Below are positions 46,271 to 58,559 of a stretch of DNA of 64,000 nt, piece by piece (position 1 is the stretch's first letter; every line of letters starts with the position of its first letter). The position numbers and the translations under genes are program-made. Origin of the DNA: Dryocosmus kuriphilus (lineage: Eukaryota > Arthropoda > Insecta > Hymenoptera > Cynipidae); NCBI GenBank assembly GCA_038277395.1, contig CM076192.1, positions 124,755,470-124,819,469 on the forward strand, given 5' to 3'. Below the pieces are notes generated by a model. It was not told the origin of the DNA and did not search any database. It was given only the letters and a program-made list of their open reading frames with translations.

Positions 46271-47506
46271 TATAACGTGCAAGAAAATATGAAGGACTCA
46301 AAAAGTCAAATATACAAATATTTTATACAAAGAGAAAATCGCGAAAAATGTGTATGAATAATATATAGAGAGGTTGGTAAAAGGAAATAAAATTTTGTTT
46401 GCAGCGTCTATTTATATACTAGAATTGTTAAAAATTATGGCAAAATAGCCGTTACATCCAAAATTGTATTTCCTTTTACTAACCTAGGTCAGTTTTCACA
46501 AGACGACGAAACTACACTTTTTCCTGATAAAAGGTCCTTCTCAATTATCGAATTTTTAATGATAAAGGTTATAATTATATAATTTTGTTCACACTAACCT
46601 TTCACACTGGTTGAAAGCGTTATAATCACATCAAAAGCATATAAGCACTGTAAAATACTTTCTATCGAAAGACGCAGACAGACACGGAGACAACAGCTGA
46701 TCCCGACATGCGCATACCAGTTGCGCATAGTAGTAGTAATCATACATTTTGATACCCTGACATAAATTTCTAAAACCTGAGACATAATTTCTGTACTTTA
46801 TGTCACACATTTGTAATTTTACATTAGAATTAGTAAATTTATGTTACAGTGTAGTAGTTTTATGTCACAATCTCCCAATTTTACGAAAAATTTAGTAAAT
46901 TTACTACAAAAGTATCATAAATTCATTTTTGTGACAGACATCTGTAAAATTATGTTGCATTCGTAACTGAAAAGTATCAGAAATTTATGAACTTTTCTTA
47001 CAGTGTTTGTTCTAGAAGACATAGAAAAAAGAGCTTTATCAAAATTAAATTTCCATCCAATTATTTACAAAAGGTAACTAGACGATTTTTTCACAATCAT
47101 TCCTACAAACAAAATTCAAGAAATATTAGAGACTTTTAACATTATAGAAAATTCAGTACAATTTACATTACAAATTGAACAGAATAATTGTTTAAATTAC
47201 TTAGACCTATCTGTTATTAAATTGCATGGTGGTTCTTTAATCACAAATCTATATAAAAAACTAACTTGTTCCGGAAGATATTTGAATTTTGAGTCTCATC
47301 ATCACCAATTTAGTTAAAAAGTTGAGTTAATAGAAGGTCTTATTGACAGGTGTATTAAGCTTAGTGATATTAAATTTAGAAAGGATAATTTGGATCAACT
47401 TAAAGTTATTTTATTACAAAATAACTATCCTTTACCTATTATTGAAAGCATAATTAAAGAAAGAGTTCATGAAACTTATAATGGTTCTAAGAAACTAAAT
47501 AAATGA

Positions 47507-48007
47507 TTGGAAAATTATATAAAAACTGATTTAAAGGTTACATTACCATATGTTAAAAGTTTGTCTGAAAGAATAAGAAATGGTCTTAAAAAATTTAATA
47601 TAAATGTTTATTTTAAAAATGATCATAATTTGGGTAATTTTATCAATAATAAAAAGGATTTAGAAAAAACTGAAAATTTAAATAATGTAGTTTATCTAAT
47701 AAAATATTCAGGCTGTAACAAGGTTTACATAGGTGAAACTGGTAGAAGATTAAAAACTAGAATAGCAGAAAATAAAAGGGATTATAGAATTGGAAATTTA
47801 AACACGGGTTTGTCCCAGCATTCTTGGAATTTTGATCATTTGTTTGATTTCAGTTTTGAAAATATCAAAATCTTAACTAGAGAAAATAATGCAAATATCA
47901 GAAGAATTTTAGAATCAATTTACATTAAAAAATACAAACTAACTTCTATAAATATTCAAACAGAAATTCTAAATATTAATCAGATTTACCACAGCATTAT
48001 AAATTAA
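47507..48007 (+). pseudogene. GIY-YIG endonuclease domain of the Penelope-like element
   Basis: 166 residues with VVYLI (61-65), VYIGETGRRLKTR (73-85, catalytic Arg in this stretch), an HSWNFDH segment (105-111) and a conserved Glu near 136. The domain nicks DNA for target-primed insertion. It is uninterrupted, but the upstream polymerase is broken. Confidence 0.88.
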
Positions 48008-48422
48008 ATTATTCCATAATTTTTTTTTAAACACTTTTTAAATTCCTACTGCTTTGGCGCGCAAACTCATCTGTAATTGATTTCTATAGTGACCACCAGT
48101 TGGTTACTAGATTTGTCCCAACCTACAAAATGTATTAAGTTTTGTGTCATCGTCCTACTTAATTCTACATTTTTTTCAACAAGTTTCAACAATAATGTAA
48201 GTTTATTGTAATATTGGCTCCTCTCTAATTTTTTTGAGGATGCCAATAACGTGCTTCTTTTTTGATCTCATCTATCTCATGTATTTTCTATCTTAACCGT
48301 TTTTTAGGGGTAGGTGTTGGTTTTTCGTAATTTGTACAAAATTTGATTTTACATTAACATTTATATATGACAAAAACTCTGATTTATATATTTTTTCTAA
48401 ATAGATTATAATTTCTTACAAC

Positions 48423-48460
48423 CTTGATGAAGACCCACATGTTTGGGTCGAAACGTTGGA
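48423..48460 (+). ncRNA. Hammerhead-like ribozyme motif in the Penelope 3' region
   Basis: CTTGATGA, then stem GACCC, a loop, GGGTC, then GAAACGTT. This is the core-stem II-GAAA order of hammerhead ribozymes, which are known in Penelope-like element terminal repeats. The first core base deviates from CTGATGA. Confidence 0.55.
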
Positions 48461-48560
48461 TGAAAAATTAAAGATGACTTTCTAAATTTTTAATTTTTTG
48501 TTTTATTTAATTTGACTACTTATATGATCGTAAGACCGAAGGAAGATATATTGGAGTTTT

Positions 48561-50369
48561 ACAAATAGCAATTTTAACGATCGAAGAGAGAATAGCTTTA
48601 AAATTTATGAAATCAAGCAAAATTTTAAATTATTCATTAGATTGATAATTGTTTAGCTATGTGGCTTTTTCGAAGATACATAGAGTAATTAAAAAGGTGG
48701 TTAGTTAATATTATTAAAAAAATATTAATAAACAAAGTGGAAAAGTGGTCGATGGTGGTATGTGGTGGATAAAAATTCCATCAATCTTGTAGAAATCATT
48801 TGATATTTCTGAAAATATTTTAAAATCGATATAGTATTTCAAGAGATTTAAAACGATGTTAAATAACTAAAAAGGATTTTAAAAAGGTTTCAAAACACTT
48901 TAATAGATTTGAAAAGATTTTGAACATTTCAAAGGATGTCAACAAGAATCGTGGAATTAGTATCTACCACCTCCCACCACCGAACCCTTTACACACTTTA
49001 ATTATTAATATTTTTTGAATAATAATAACTAATTCCTTTCTAAATTCCATTAACTACTTTAATGCCTTTTTCCCCTTTTTTACCTTTTGTTGCCTTTAAC
49101 CTCCCCATAATAATCTTATGCTAAAGTTCCCCCAATTGATTTTTAATTTTTGGGTAGAAAAGGACTTATTTTTCTTAAAAACCTATGCGAAAAATTGAAA
49201 ATTCGGAAAAGCGCATAACTGGAAAATTAAGAAGAAAATTTCCAGTCCAGAAGCTAATTCGTTGCAATTTTTCTACTGGAGTGAAAAGTTACGTTTTGTG
49301 GTTTCTCTTTCGATACGATGAAATCTCAACTTTTCGCGAACATTAATGCAATAATCCCGAATAATTGAATGAAATTCGCGGCTGTTCTGCTTGTTAGTTA
49401 ACTTTCAGCGGCTAGGGCCGTCTACAAGGGTGCAAATTAAATGATTCGATTAAAAGCGACGAAAATGAAGATCCGCTGCGCAAACTATAGACGGTAAAAA
49501 ATACATATCACGCTCGTCGACTGAATTACTTAATTAATTAATGAAGGGGTAGAGAGGGTCTTACCCCTTCTCATTTTTTCAACGAAGGAAGGTTCGAAAC
49601 TTTCTCTACATTCAACTTGAACAAAAAATACGTAATCTTCTTGCCTTTATTCCTCGCCCAACTTCATTCAAATTGTATTGTATTATTGAAATAAAGGAAT
49701 TAACGTTGCCGGAAGTTTCCTTCTCGCTTGTAGTTCCCGAGACGATATTAAAAGTTTTACTTACGATTTCCTTCCCTTGTTGTTGTATCCTTGTAACTGC
49801 GAAGAACTAAATTGGAAATTAAGAACGATTCAGGATAAGTAAATAAATTATATAAATTTCTAAGGATATTAATGTCAACACGCTTAGAAAAAATTTTCTT
49901 TTAAATTGTCACTCCGATTTGTGTCCAAATAATATCATTAAAAATGATAAAAATTTTAAAAGACTGAATATGTAGAGCCACATTATTTCTAAAAAAAATA
50001 GCTAGCTTAACTGACAAATTGATGAACCAACTAAGACAGACCGAAATTGAAGATGTCGACAATCTTTAAATTTTTTTTAAAACGCGTGGGTGCTTCAAAA
50101 AATATAATCAAAAATCTTCTATCTGATAATGACTATACAAATATTAAATGATTAATATTTCGCTCCACTTGAGATTAAAATGAAAAGAATTCAATTCTAG
50201 TCTTGCACCGTTTCGTTGGTTATGGATATACCAACCTCATCGGGCTATATTTTCAAATTTGCACAAGTTCAGTTACATGGTGGTATTTTTTAAAATTGAG
50301 TACAAATTATAATTTAGCAATGAAGAGCAATAAGAAACATTTACATAAAAGACGCCTACGATGTACATA
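48561..50369. other. No gene seen
   Basis: AT-rich sequence with weak TTTGAAAAGATTT-type repeats at 48780-48960. Nothing else supported. Confidence 0.5.
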
Positions 50370-51690
50370 CGAGGTGCGATCAAAAAGTAAGGTGACTTTT
50401 TATGTTTATCAAAAAATGTTTATTTATTAATCAATATTGATGTTGTTTCCTTCAAAGTAATCCCCCTCGGATATAATACATTTGTGCCAGCGCTTTTTCC
50501 AATCCTTAAAGTATTTCTGATAAGTACCTTTTTGTACAGCCTTCAGCTCTTCCAGCGATGCGGTCTTTATCTCCTCAATCGTCGCAAAACGCCGTCCCTT
50601 CAAGGGTCTTTTCAGTTTTGGAAACAGGAGAAAGTCGCAGGGAGCCAAGTCTCGTGAATACGGTGGCTGAGGCATGATTATGGTGTTGTTATTGGCCAAA
50701 AAATTACGAACAAGCAATAAAGTGTGAGCTGGCGCATTATCGTGGTGCAACAACCATGACTGGTTTTTCTACAATTCCGGACGTCTTTTTCAAATTGCTT
50801 CACACAAACGGCGCACAACTTCAAGCTAATACTCTTTATTAACTTCACAACCTTGTGGTAAGAACTGCTGATGCGCTACGCCATGATAATTGAAGAAAAC
50901 GGTAAGCGAAACCTTGACATTTGATCGAACTTGGCGTGCTTTTTTTGGTCTTGGTGATCCAGAATGCTTCCACTGGGACGATTGAGCCTTAGTTTCGACG
51001 TCATAACCATATACTCATGTTTCATCACCAGTTATAATTCTTTTGAGCACGTCTGGGTCGCCGTTGACGTCATTCAACAGCACATGAGCGATGCTGACGC
51101 AACGGTTCTTTTGGTCAAAATTTAGCAATTTCGGCACAAACTTCGCTGACATACGTCTGATGCCCAAAATATCCACTAAAATTGCTTGGCACCAGCTAAA
51201 CGACATCCCGACATCATCAGCAACTTCTCTAATGGTAATTCGACGATTCGCCAACACTATTTTCTTCACTTCTTCACCGTTTTCATCAGTTGTTGACGTG
51301 CTGGAACGTCCAGGGCGAGCTTCGTCATTAACATCTTCTCGGCCTTCCCGAAAGAGCTTGCACCACTTATAAACATTTTTTTTTACTCAGAGTACACTCA
51401 CCGTATGCCCCTGTCAACATTCCAAGTGGTTATGAGCACTTTATTCAATTTTTTACACAAAATTGGATGCAAATTCTTTCGTCCATTTTTTGCGACGGCA
51501 GAGAATCGTCGAGCACGCAAAACACTTCTAACCTTTATGCCTCTCACAACAAACAAAAAATGCTATGTAGCTGAAACTGTCCACATATGTTTGGGACGAG
51601 TGTACCAACATAAGAAAAAAAGAAAACGAATATCGACTGTACGCATCCCGCGAAATTCAAAAATTCACCTTACTTTTTGATCACATCTCG
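50370..51690 (-). mobile_element. mariner transposon with broken transposase
   Basis: Inverted ends CGAGGTGCGATCAAAAAGTA (50370) and its near-complement ending at 51690, flanked by TA. The transposase reads leftward: HTH and GDET region (51015-51269), then HHDNAPAH and PYSRDLAPCDFLLFP (50427-50753), the mariner D,D34D pattern. Stops interrupt the frame after GDET, near 50828 and near 50770. Non-autonomous. Confidence 0.92.
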
Positions 51691-51899
51691 TATACACTAG
51701 TTAAAACATATTGACTAATATGTTATACTAATGTTTAAAAGACAATCATAACTTAGAAGTGAATGCTTTGACGATTTGAGACAAACTGAGGGACAGAACT
51801 ATCTTCAATAACAAATAGGAAAATTGTAAATAAGAAAAACAGAGAGAGGAAAGAATGTTAATCGGAAATTTTATCTAATAGATGTATTTTTGTATAAGA

Positions 51900-52180
51900 A
51901 AGCTTAAAATTATGATGTCAACAATAAGTTAAAATTTTAATTTTTTAATTAATTGAAAGTATGAATTATTCAAAGCATAGATATCTTCCTTCTTATTTAT
52001 GATATTGGAGTTACATTTTATATGAATGACTTCTAGGTTCAATCTATTGTTTTCATTTTGTTCGTAATCACCAATAACAATTTCATCCCAAATGAAAACG
52101 TGGTTATAGGTACTTTAGTATCTTACTACAACATTTTCACAGTTTTTCTTTTTTTTGGCGTTCTGAAATATGAATTTATT
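51900..52180 (-). pseudogene. Penelope-like element fragment, C-terminal tail
   Basis: On the minus strand IHIKCNSNIINKKEDIYALN resembles the tail after a Penelope GIY-YIG domain. Its missing upstream part appears at 55385-55500, beyond the foldback element. Confidence 0.5.
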
Positions 52181-52929
52181 TTAAGCGCGCTCTTAGCTTC
52201 ACCCACACAGCGTGGCACAAAAATATGGAAACTCCTCAATAACTCGTCAGGAATGAATTTTTTTTTGAAAAATATCACATACAAATGATTTAGGATTTTT
52301 CCCTGGCTATTCAATGGCAACTTCGGCTTGACCTTGACCATGAACCTGAAGGTCATATCAAGGTCAGATTCAATTTTTTAAATAAGAAGCCTCATTTTCT
52401 ATTGCAGATTTGGAAAGAGCAGAAAATTTTACGTTAAAATATGACCTTTAGTATGGACTTCAAGGTCATTCCAGGTTCGAACTTGTTTTTTCAAATGGGA
52501 ACCCATTTCAATTTTTTAAATGGGAAGCCCCATTTTTTATTGCGGATTTGAAAAGACCAGGAAATTTTACATCCAAGTATGACCTTGAACATGTCCTTGA
52601 CCATAACCTTCAAGGCCATTCCAAGGTTAAGCTTGTTTTTTCAATTGGGAACCCCTATTTGTCATTGTGGATGTGGAAAGAGCAGGAAATTTTACCTTCA
52701 TGTTCAATCTTGACCACGACCTTCAAGGTTATTCCAAGGTCACAATTGTTTTTTGAGACGGGAATCCCCATTTTTTATTGCGTATTTGAAAAGAGCAGGA
52801 AATTATACCTTCAAGTGTGACTTTATCCATAATCATGCTCTTGGCCTTGAATGAGACATTCAAGGTAATTTTAAAACGATTTCTTCAAGAATTTTGAAAA
52901 ACTACAGCTACTGTATGGCACCTCCTAGC

Positions 52930-53060
52930 TATTCCAGTACGTTAAGGCAAGGAGATGGCCCAGCCAGTTAAGGCAAAGGTAACCATCCCAGTCAGTTAAG
53001 GCAAGGAGATCGTCCATCCTGTTAAGGCAAGGCTAACGATCCCGGCCAGCAAAGACAAGG
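52930..53060 (+). repeat. ~33-bp TTAAGGCAAGG minisatellite
   Basis: Four units with GTTAAGGCAAGG and CCCAGCCAG or CCCAGTCAG. Clearly related to the 31-bp minisatellite at 31.2-33.3 kb. Confidence 0.75.
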
Positions 53061-53179
53061 CTTAAAACCTGTATTCAAAATGATCTACACCAAAATCCTG
53101 GTAGAATACTAGACGGAAATAAAAATTTTCTATCGCACTCCTTATCATATCAGGTGTAATATCAGCGCAAGTTTTGACT

Positions 53180-54240
53180 ATTTTTGTCTTGAATCTTCTA
53201 AATCTCATGGCTTAGTAACGTAAACTTTATTTTTTATATAGCCGCAAAGAAAAAAGTCAAGTGGAGTCAGATCAGGAGACCTGGCTGGCCACTCAATCGT
53301 TCCTCTGCGACCTATCCAACGATGACTAAATACTACATCTAGGTAGTTACTCACAAACACCTGAAAATGCGTAGGTGCACCATCATGCTGGTAGCAAACA
53401 TCATTAAAATCATCACCAGATGATTCCTGAATCGCTGGGACTATTTGCTCCTGCAGTAATTTCAGACATGTTGGGCCATCTAAATCTCCTTCAAAGAAAA
53501 AAGGTCCATCTATTCGATCCCTAAAAATACCTGCCCAAACTTTCAATTTTGTGGGTATTGAGTGTGATGTTCCCGTAGACAATGAGGATATTCACTGCTT
53601 CAATATCTGCAACTGTGGCGTTTGACTTCACCGTTAAGTTGAAATGTTGATTTGTCTGAAAGAACGATCAGTGACTGAAAATTAGGATTCTGAACAATTT
53701 TTCCCATCATGTTCTCACAAAATTCTACTTGCCGATAAAAATTATCTTCATTTATTTCCTGATGAAGGTGTATTTTGTAAGGGTGAAATTTAATGATCCC
53801 TAAGTTCCTAAAAATTGACAGTCGTTTAATTTGAAGCTGTTGAGAGGCCTTCCTAAAAGCTAAATGCGGATCTTCGACAAAGGCAGGGCCACTTCCATTT
53901 GCCGCACTTCTGAGGTTTCAGTTTTTGGCCTTCCAGACTTTGGATGGTTCTTATTAGTCCCAGTTTCTGCAAATCTCTTGATAGTTTTAGAGACAGTGGA
54001 TTTGCTAATTCCTGTTAAGCCTTCTCGAAACATTTCTTTAAATAACTGCACTAATTCTTCATGCGACCTACATTTATCAGCCCAACCTCTCATCATTAAT
54101 AAAGAAACTCTCTCTTGTTCTGTCAGAGAAGCCATGGTGAAAGAAAGGAATAAAATAAAAGATTTCAAAGACTCCCAGAAAGAACTATTCAGAAACAGCA
54201 ATTGCGGCCCCCAAAAAAAGAACTCCACTAACTATCCTGA
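53180..54240 (-). mobile_element. mariner-like element, DD41D type (broken)
   Basis: Reads leftward. The N-terminal helix-turn-helix is at 53860-54228 (LTEQERVSLLMMRGWADKCR, STVSKTIKRFAETGT). The central DKSTFQLNG carries the first catalytic Asp (about 53650). The C-terminal block at 53205-53582 has YQHDGAPTHF and SPDLTPLDFFLCGYIK. Frame breaks lie near 53600 and 53860. Terminal repeats not resolved. Confidence 0.8.
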
Positions 54241-54429
54241 AAAGGATTGTTAGATGTGCTAAAGCAGCCAAAATAGCTGTTTCTCGAATATCGTAAAAAG
54301 GAGTATTGAATAGCAGCAACCACGCCAATAAAAATAGACTTCACTATCTTTCCTGAAAAAGACTGTTAGAAAGGCCAAACCAGCAAAAGTATCTGTTTTT
54401 CAATTATCCTCAAAAGGCATACTGGTTGA

Positions 54430-54660
54430 CGGACAAGATATTCAAAAAATCGACCAATTTACGCCAAGTTTGGTATGCGGAGGTTTTTTGGATCGCTGAT
54501 TACGAATCTGAAAGCAGATTTTGTAAATTATTAATCCAAGATGGCAGAACCAAAATGGCGGACAAGATTTTCAAAAGATCACCCAATTTACGCCAAGTTT
54601 GGTGTAAAACTGGGACTAATAAGGATCGTCCAAAATCTTACTGGGATCGCTAGGAGGTAC
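54430..54660 (+). repeat. Diverged repeats plus a plus-strand transposase fragment
   Basis: CAATTTACGCCAAGTTTGGT occurs twice (54458 and 54587). At 54609-54645 the frame TGTNKDRPKS matches the segment TGTNKNHPKS of the adjacent DD41D transposase but on the opposite strand, so it is a remnant of another copy. Confidence 0.55.
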
Positions 54661-55384
54661 CTTACAGTGGCTGGAATATTTCATAATTTTTTTAAAAAAT
54701 CTTTTCAAAATGACCTTAAAAGCCTGGTTCAAGGCCAAGGGCATGATTATGGATAAAGTCACACTTGAATGTAAAACTTCCTGCTCTTTCCAAATCCGCA
54801 ATAAAAGATGTGGGTTCCCACTTGAAAATAAAAGTGTGACCTTGGATTCACTTTGAAGGTTATGGTCAAGGTTAAACTTTAAGATAAAATTTCCTGCTAT
54901 TTCCACATCCAATATGAAAAATAGGGGTTCCCATTTGAAAAAACTACGTTGACCTTGGAATGACCTTGAAGTTCATGGTCAAGGGCATGTTCAAGGTCAC
55001 AGTTGAACGTAAAATTTCCTGCTCTTTCCAAATCCAGAATAAAAGTGGGCCTTCCGACTTAAAAAATTGAAGGGGGTTCCCATTTGAAAAAACAAGTTTG
55101 ACCTTGGAATGGCCTTGAAGGTCATGATCAAAGACATGGTCAAGGTCATACTTGAAAGTAAAATTTCCGGCTTTTTCCAAATCCGCAATAAAAAATGAGC
55201 CTTCCTCTTAAAAAATTGAATTTGACCTTGGTCTGACCTTCAAGGTCGTGTTCAACGTCAAACCAATGTCGGCATTGAATAGCCAGGGAAAAATCCTAAA
55301 ACCTTTGTATTTAATATTTTTCCAAAGAAATTCATTCCTGATGAGTTATTCAAGGGCATCCATACATTTGTGCCGTCCTACATA

Positions 55385-55900
55385 TGTTGCTGGACAATCA
55401 TGACAAGAAATTTTGTAAACAACATTGGTAGAATCCCATTTTTTAGTATTATCTTTTCTTATTTTTTTAATTGAGCTTAAACTTTTTTTAACTTATGCAT
55501 AATGACATAGTTCCTAAGCATTTTTCTAATTTTAATCGCCGCCAAAACAAAGTGCTGAGTTTTATAGCAATAGTTGCAAAAAAAAGTTTTCATAATCTTA
55601 ACAATTCGTATGCATGTAGACTTTTAAAAGTTTCCATTCGTGATATTCTTTTCCACATCAATTTTTTTGAAAAATAATTACTCAAAATAAAACAACATAT
55701 TATAGATTCTAACATGGATAATATTATCATAAAAGAATTTTTTCAACTAACAGAAGTGAAATTCAATACTAATCTCAAGAAACAGAATTTTATACTTTTA
55801 AAAATTCGAATATTTACTTCCGAAGATAGAAAAACAAAATATAATCAATAAAGAATGCTGGTTTAAAAATTCTACAGATATTCAAATCCCAAACGAAGTT
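55385..55900 (-). pseudogene. Penelope-like element fragment, GIY-YIG start
   Basis: On the minus strand WDSTNVVYKISCHDCPATYVG carries the first GIY-YIG motifs and a CxxC pair. It breaks off at the foldback element edge near 55385. The remainder to 55900 is AT-rich and weakly coding. Confidence 0.6.
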
Positions 55901-56259
55901 ATTAACATTGTATCTTTGTGACCAAAATATACACTGTTAGAAATTTCTTGGTGAAATTTCCGAAAAATGCATTGGAAGTTTTTAACAGGCGCAAGAGCAT
56001 CGTAAATTTCATGAACTTTTGGAATCTAAAATTCGACAAGTATCGAAAATTGCAAATCACTTTTTTTTTAAAATTTCAATTACACTTTTCATGGAATATT
56101 TAATATGTATTTTGAAGATTCAAAATAACGATATTAAGAATTAATTCGTACTTCGAAAATTTAGAAAAGCTACCTAAGATTCGCTGCCTCAAAATTTTTA
56201 AAATTTCTGTTTTGTCTTTTACTTAGTAAAATGTTTATACATTCCCTTGTTTTATATTT

Positions 56260-57860
56260 TTTTTTCAATTTCCTAAAAAGGATCATTCCAAGTGTTTTTT
56301 TTTTCAATGAAAAATTCGCTTTTTAAGTATTTTTTTCAAACAAATTTATTTTCACTAAAAATTATGAACGTTATCAAATTGTTTAAATTCACGGTCTAAT
56401 AAAAAAAAAAGGAGAAAATACATATAGAATTTACAAATAAACGAAAAAGAAGATTGCGGAAAATGAAAATTGACGAACTATAAAATTTTCGATACTTAAA
56501 GTAAGGACCAAATTTTTAATTATCGATAAATAAAAGTCTCGAATTATGCAAATAAAGAATTTTAAAATATAAGAAATTAAAATTGCCGAATTATACAATT
56601 TTTAAATTGTAATATTAATGCATTAAAAAGTTAACAAATTATTATTGTCCCCCAAATTCTGAAATCCCCGAAATTTAAAATTGTCGAAATTCAAAATCGC
56701 CGATATTTAAAATTGACGCAAATAAATGATGAACTAAGGAATAAAATATTTTTAATTATGGGAATAGTAAGAAATAACAAAAAAATACATGCCGAATGTA
56801 CATATTGACAAAAGACAAAATTGCCGAAAATATATATTGACGAATTATAAAATTCCCGAAAATTGAAATAACGACCAATTTTTAATTATCGTAAAATAAA
56901 AGTTCGAATTATGTAAATAACGATTTTAAAAATATTCAAAATTAGACTTCACCGAATTTTAAAGTTTTCGAATTATAAGATTAACGAATTATAGAATTAA
57001 CGAATTATTAATTTCCCCCAAATTCTTCAATTCCTGAAATTTAGAATTGCCGAAATCTAAAATTGTCGAAAGTCAAAATTGTCGAGATTTGAATTTGACG
57101 AAAATTGAATTAAAGAATAAAATAATTACTTATGTGAATAGTAAAAAAAAAGTGAAAAAATAAATACAGAATATACAAATTAGTGAAGAAGAAAATTTCC
57201 GAAGATAAAAATTCACGAATTATAAAAATTCCGAAGTTTAAAATAACGACCAAATTTTTCATTATGGAAAAATAAAAGCTTGAATGATGCAAATAACGAA
57301 TGAAAAACATATTGAAAGTTAGAATTCACGGAATTTTAAAATTTTCGAATTATATAATATTAGCGAATTTTAGAATTAGCGAATTATTAATTTCCCCAAA
57401 ATTCTTGAATTCCCGAAATTTAAAATTGTTCAAACTCAAATCTTCTATATTTAAAATTGACGAAAATAAGTATTGAATTAAAAGATAAAATGTCTACATA
57501 TGGGAATAATAAAAGATAACGAAAAAATAAATAACGAATACCCAAATTGACGGAAAAGAAAGTTACCGAGAAAAAAAATTGACAAATTATAAAATTTCCG
57601 AAACTTAAGGTAAGGACAAAGCTTTTAATTTTCGAAAAATAAAATTCCTAAATTATGAAAATTACTCATTTAAAAATATTCACAAATACAATTTATCGAA
57701 TTATAAGCTTTGCGAATTATAATATTGACGAAATTTGAAATTAACAAATGATTAATTTCCCCCAAATTCTGAAATTCCCGAAATTTAAAATTGTCGAACT
57801 CTAAATTGTTCATATGCAAAATTGCCTATCACAAATATTGAATTAAAAGATGTAGTAATA
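56260..57860 (+). repeat. ~370-bp tandem repeat, about four units
   Basis: CCCCCAAATTCT marks each unit near 56649, 57015, 57394 and 57759. Units are built of CGAAATTTAAAATTG-type 11-15 base sub-repeats. A partial inverted copy lies at 58180-58520 (AATTTTGAATTTCGACAATT). Confidence 0.8.
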
Positions 57861-58559
57861 TATAATTTTACTAATTCAAATTTAAATATTTACAAAATTT
57901 CCAAAATTTTCGAAAATTTCTAACAAAAATAGTAATAAGAATGTCCATAAAATTATATAAGTTAAGCAAGAATTTTTTTTAGAACCTCAGGCCCCCTATC
58001 AGCCCCTAAAAGCCTCACAAATTAATGGATGAACCTTACTATAAAACTGGCAGAACTATGCTATACTTTTATAATGAATAATTAGTATTGAACAGTTAAC
58101 ATTATTTATTTTATAATTAATTAATAAATAACAAAATATTTTTTTTTTTTACTTCAATATTTACTTTCGTCATTTTTGTACAACGATAATTTTGAATTTC
58201 GACAATTTTAACATTCGGAATTTTAAATTTCGTTGAATTTAAATTAGGGGTAAATGAGTAATTTGTTAATATTATAATTCGCCAATTTTATAATTTGGTA
58301 TATATTTAGTTCCAGATATTTTGAAATTCGTTATTTGCATAATTCGATATTTTTATTTTTCTATAACTGAAAATTTTGTGTTTATTTTAAATTTCAGAAA
58401 TTTTTTAATTCTTCAATTTTTATTTTTGTCAATTTTCTTTTTCGTTAATTTTTATATTCGGTATTCACTTTTTCGTTGTTATTTATTAGATTCTGAATTT
58501 CTGAGCATATTTTAACTTGAGAATATGATTGAAAACTTGTATTCTCAATCAGAAATGAA

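Larger units (their letters stand above)
44294..47005. mobile_element. CACTA-like element inserted in the Penelope reverse transcriptase
   Basis: The left end is CATTGTTAGAAA and the right end is the complement of CACTGTAAGAAA. The uninterrupted minus Penelope copy (CTAACCTTGTTCTAGAAG) defines the insertion point, with T-rich duplication of 2-3 bases. Subterminal TGTCACA/TGTAACA motifs recur at both ends. These are CACTA/EnSpm traits, although the first base pair match is imperfect. It carries the multi-exon gene at 45265-46270 but no recognisable transposase. Confidence 0.6.
43110..48560 (+). mobile_element. Penelope-like element, plus copy (interrupted)
   Basis: Starts inside the coding region at about 43110, head to head with the minus copy. 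Its reverse transcriptase is at 43830-44293 (YGLPKLHEPELNWRI, SLEVISMFDNIPLDL, GYPMGSPLSPLAAN) and resumes at 47006 after a CACTA-like insertion. The YVDD region near 47080 carries a stop. The GIY-YIG endonuclease (47507-48007) and the 3' region to about 48560 complete the copy. Two MITEs lie at 43266-43809. Confidence 0.88.
52195..55385. mobile_element. Second foldback-like element with long inverted arms of ~110-bp repeats
   Basis: The left arm (about 52200-52880) and right arm (54690-55380) are inverted copies. Each starts with GGCACAAA-type sequence and ATTCCTGAYGAGTTATT-like, then TTTCCCTGGCTATTCA, then repeated ~110-bp units (GACCTTGACCATGACCTT, AAGGTCATTCCAAGG, GGAACCCC). The centre holds the TTAAGGCAAGG minisatellite, a mariner and GATCGCTGATTACGAATC repeats. 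It appears to split a Penelope fragment. Confidence 0.65.
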
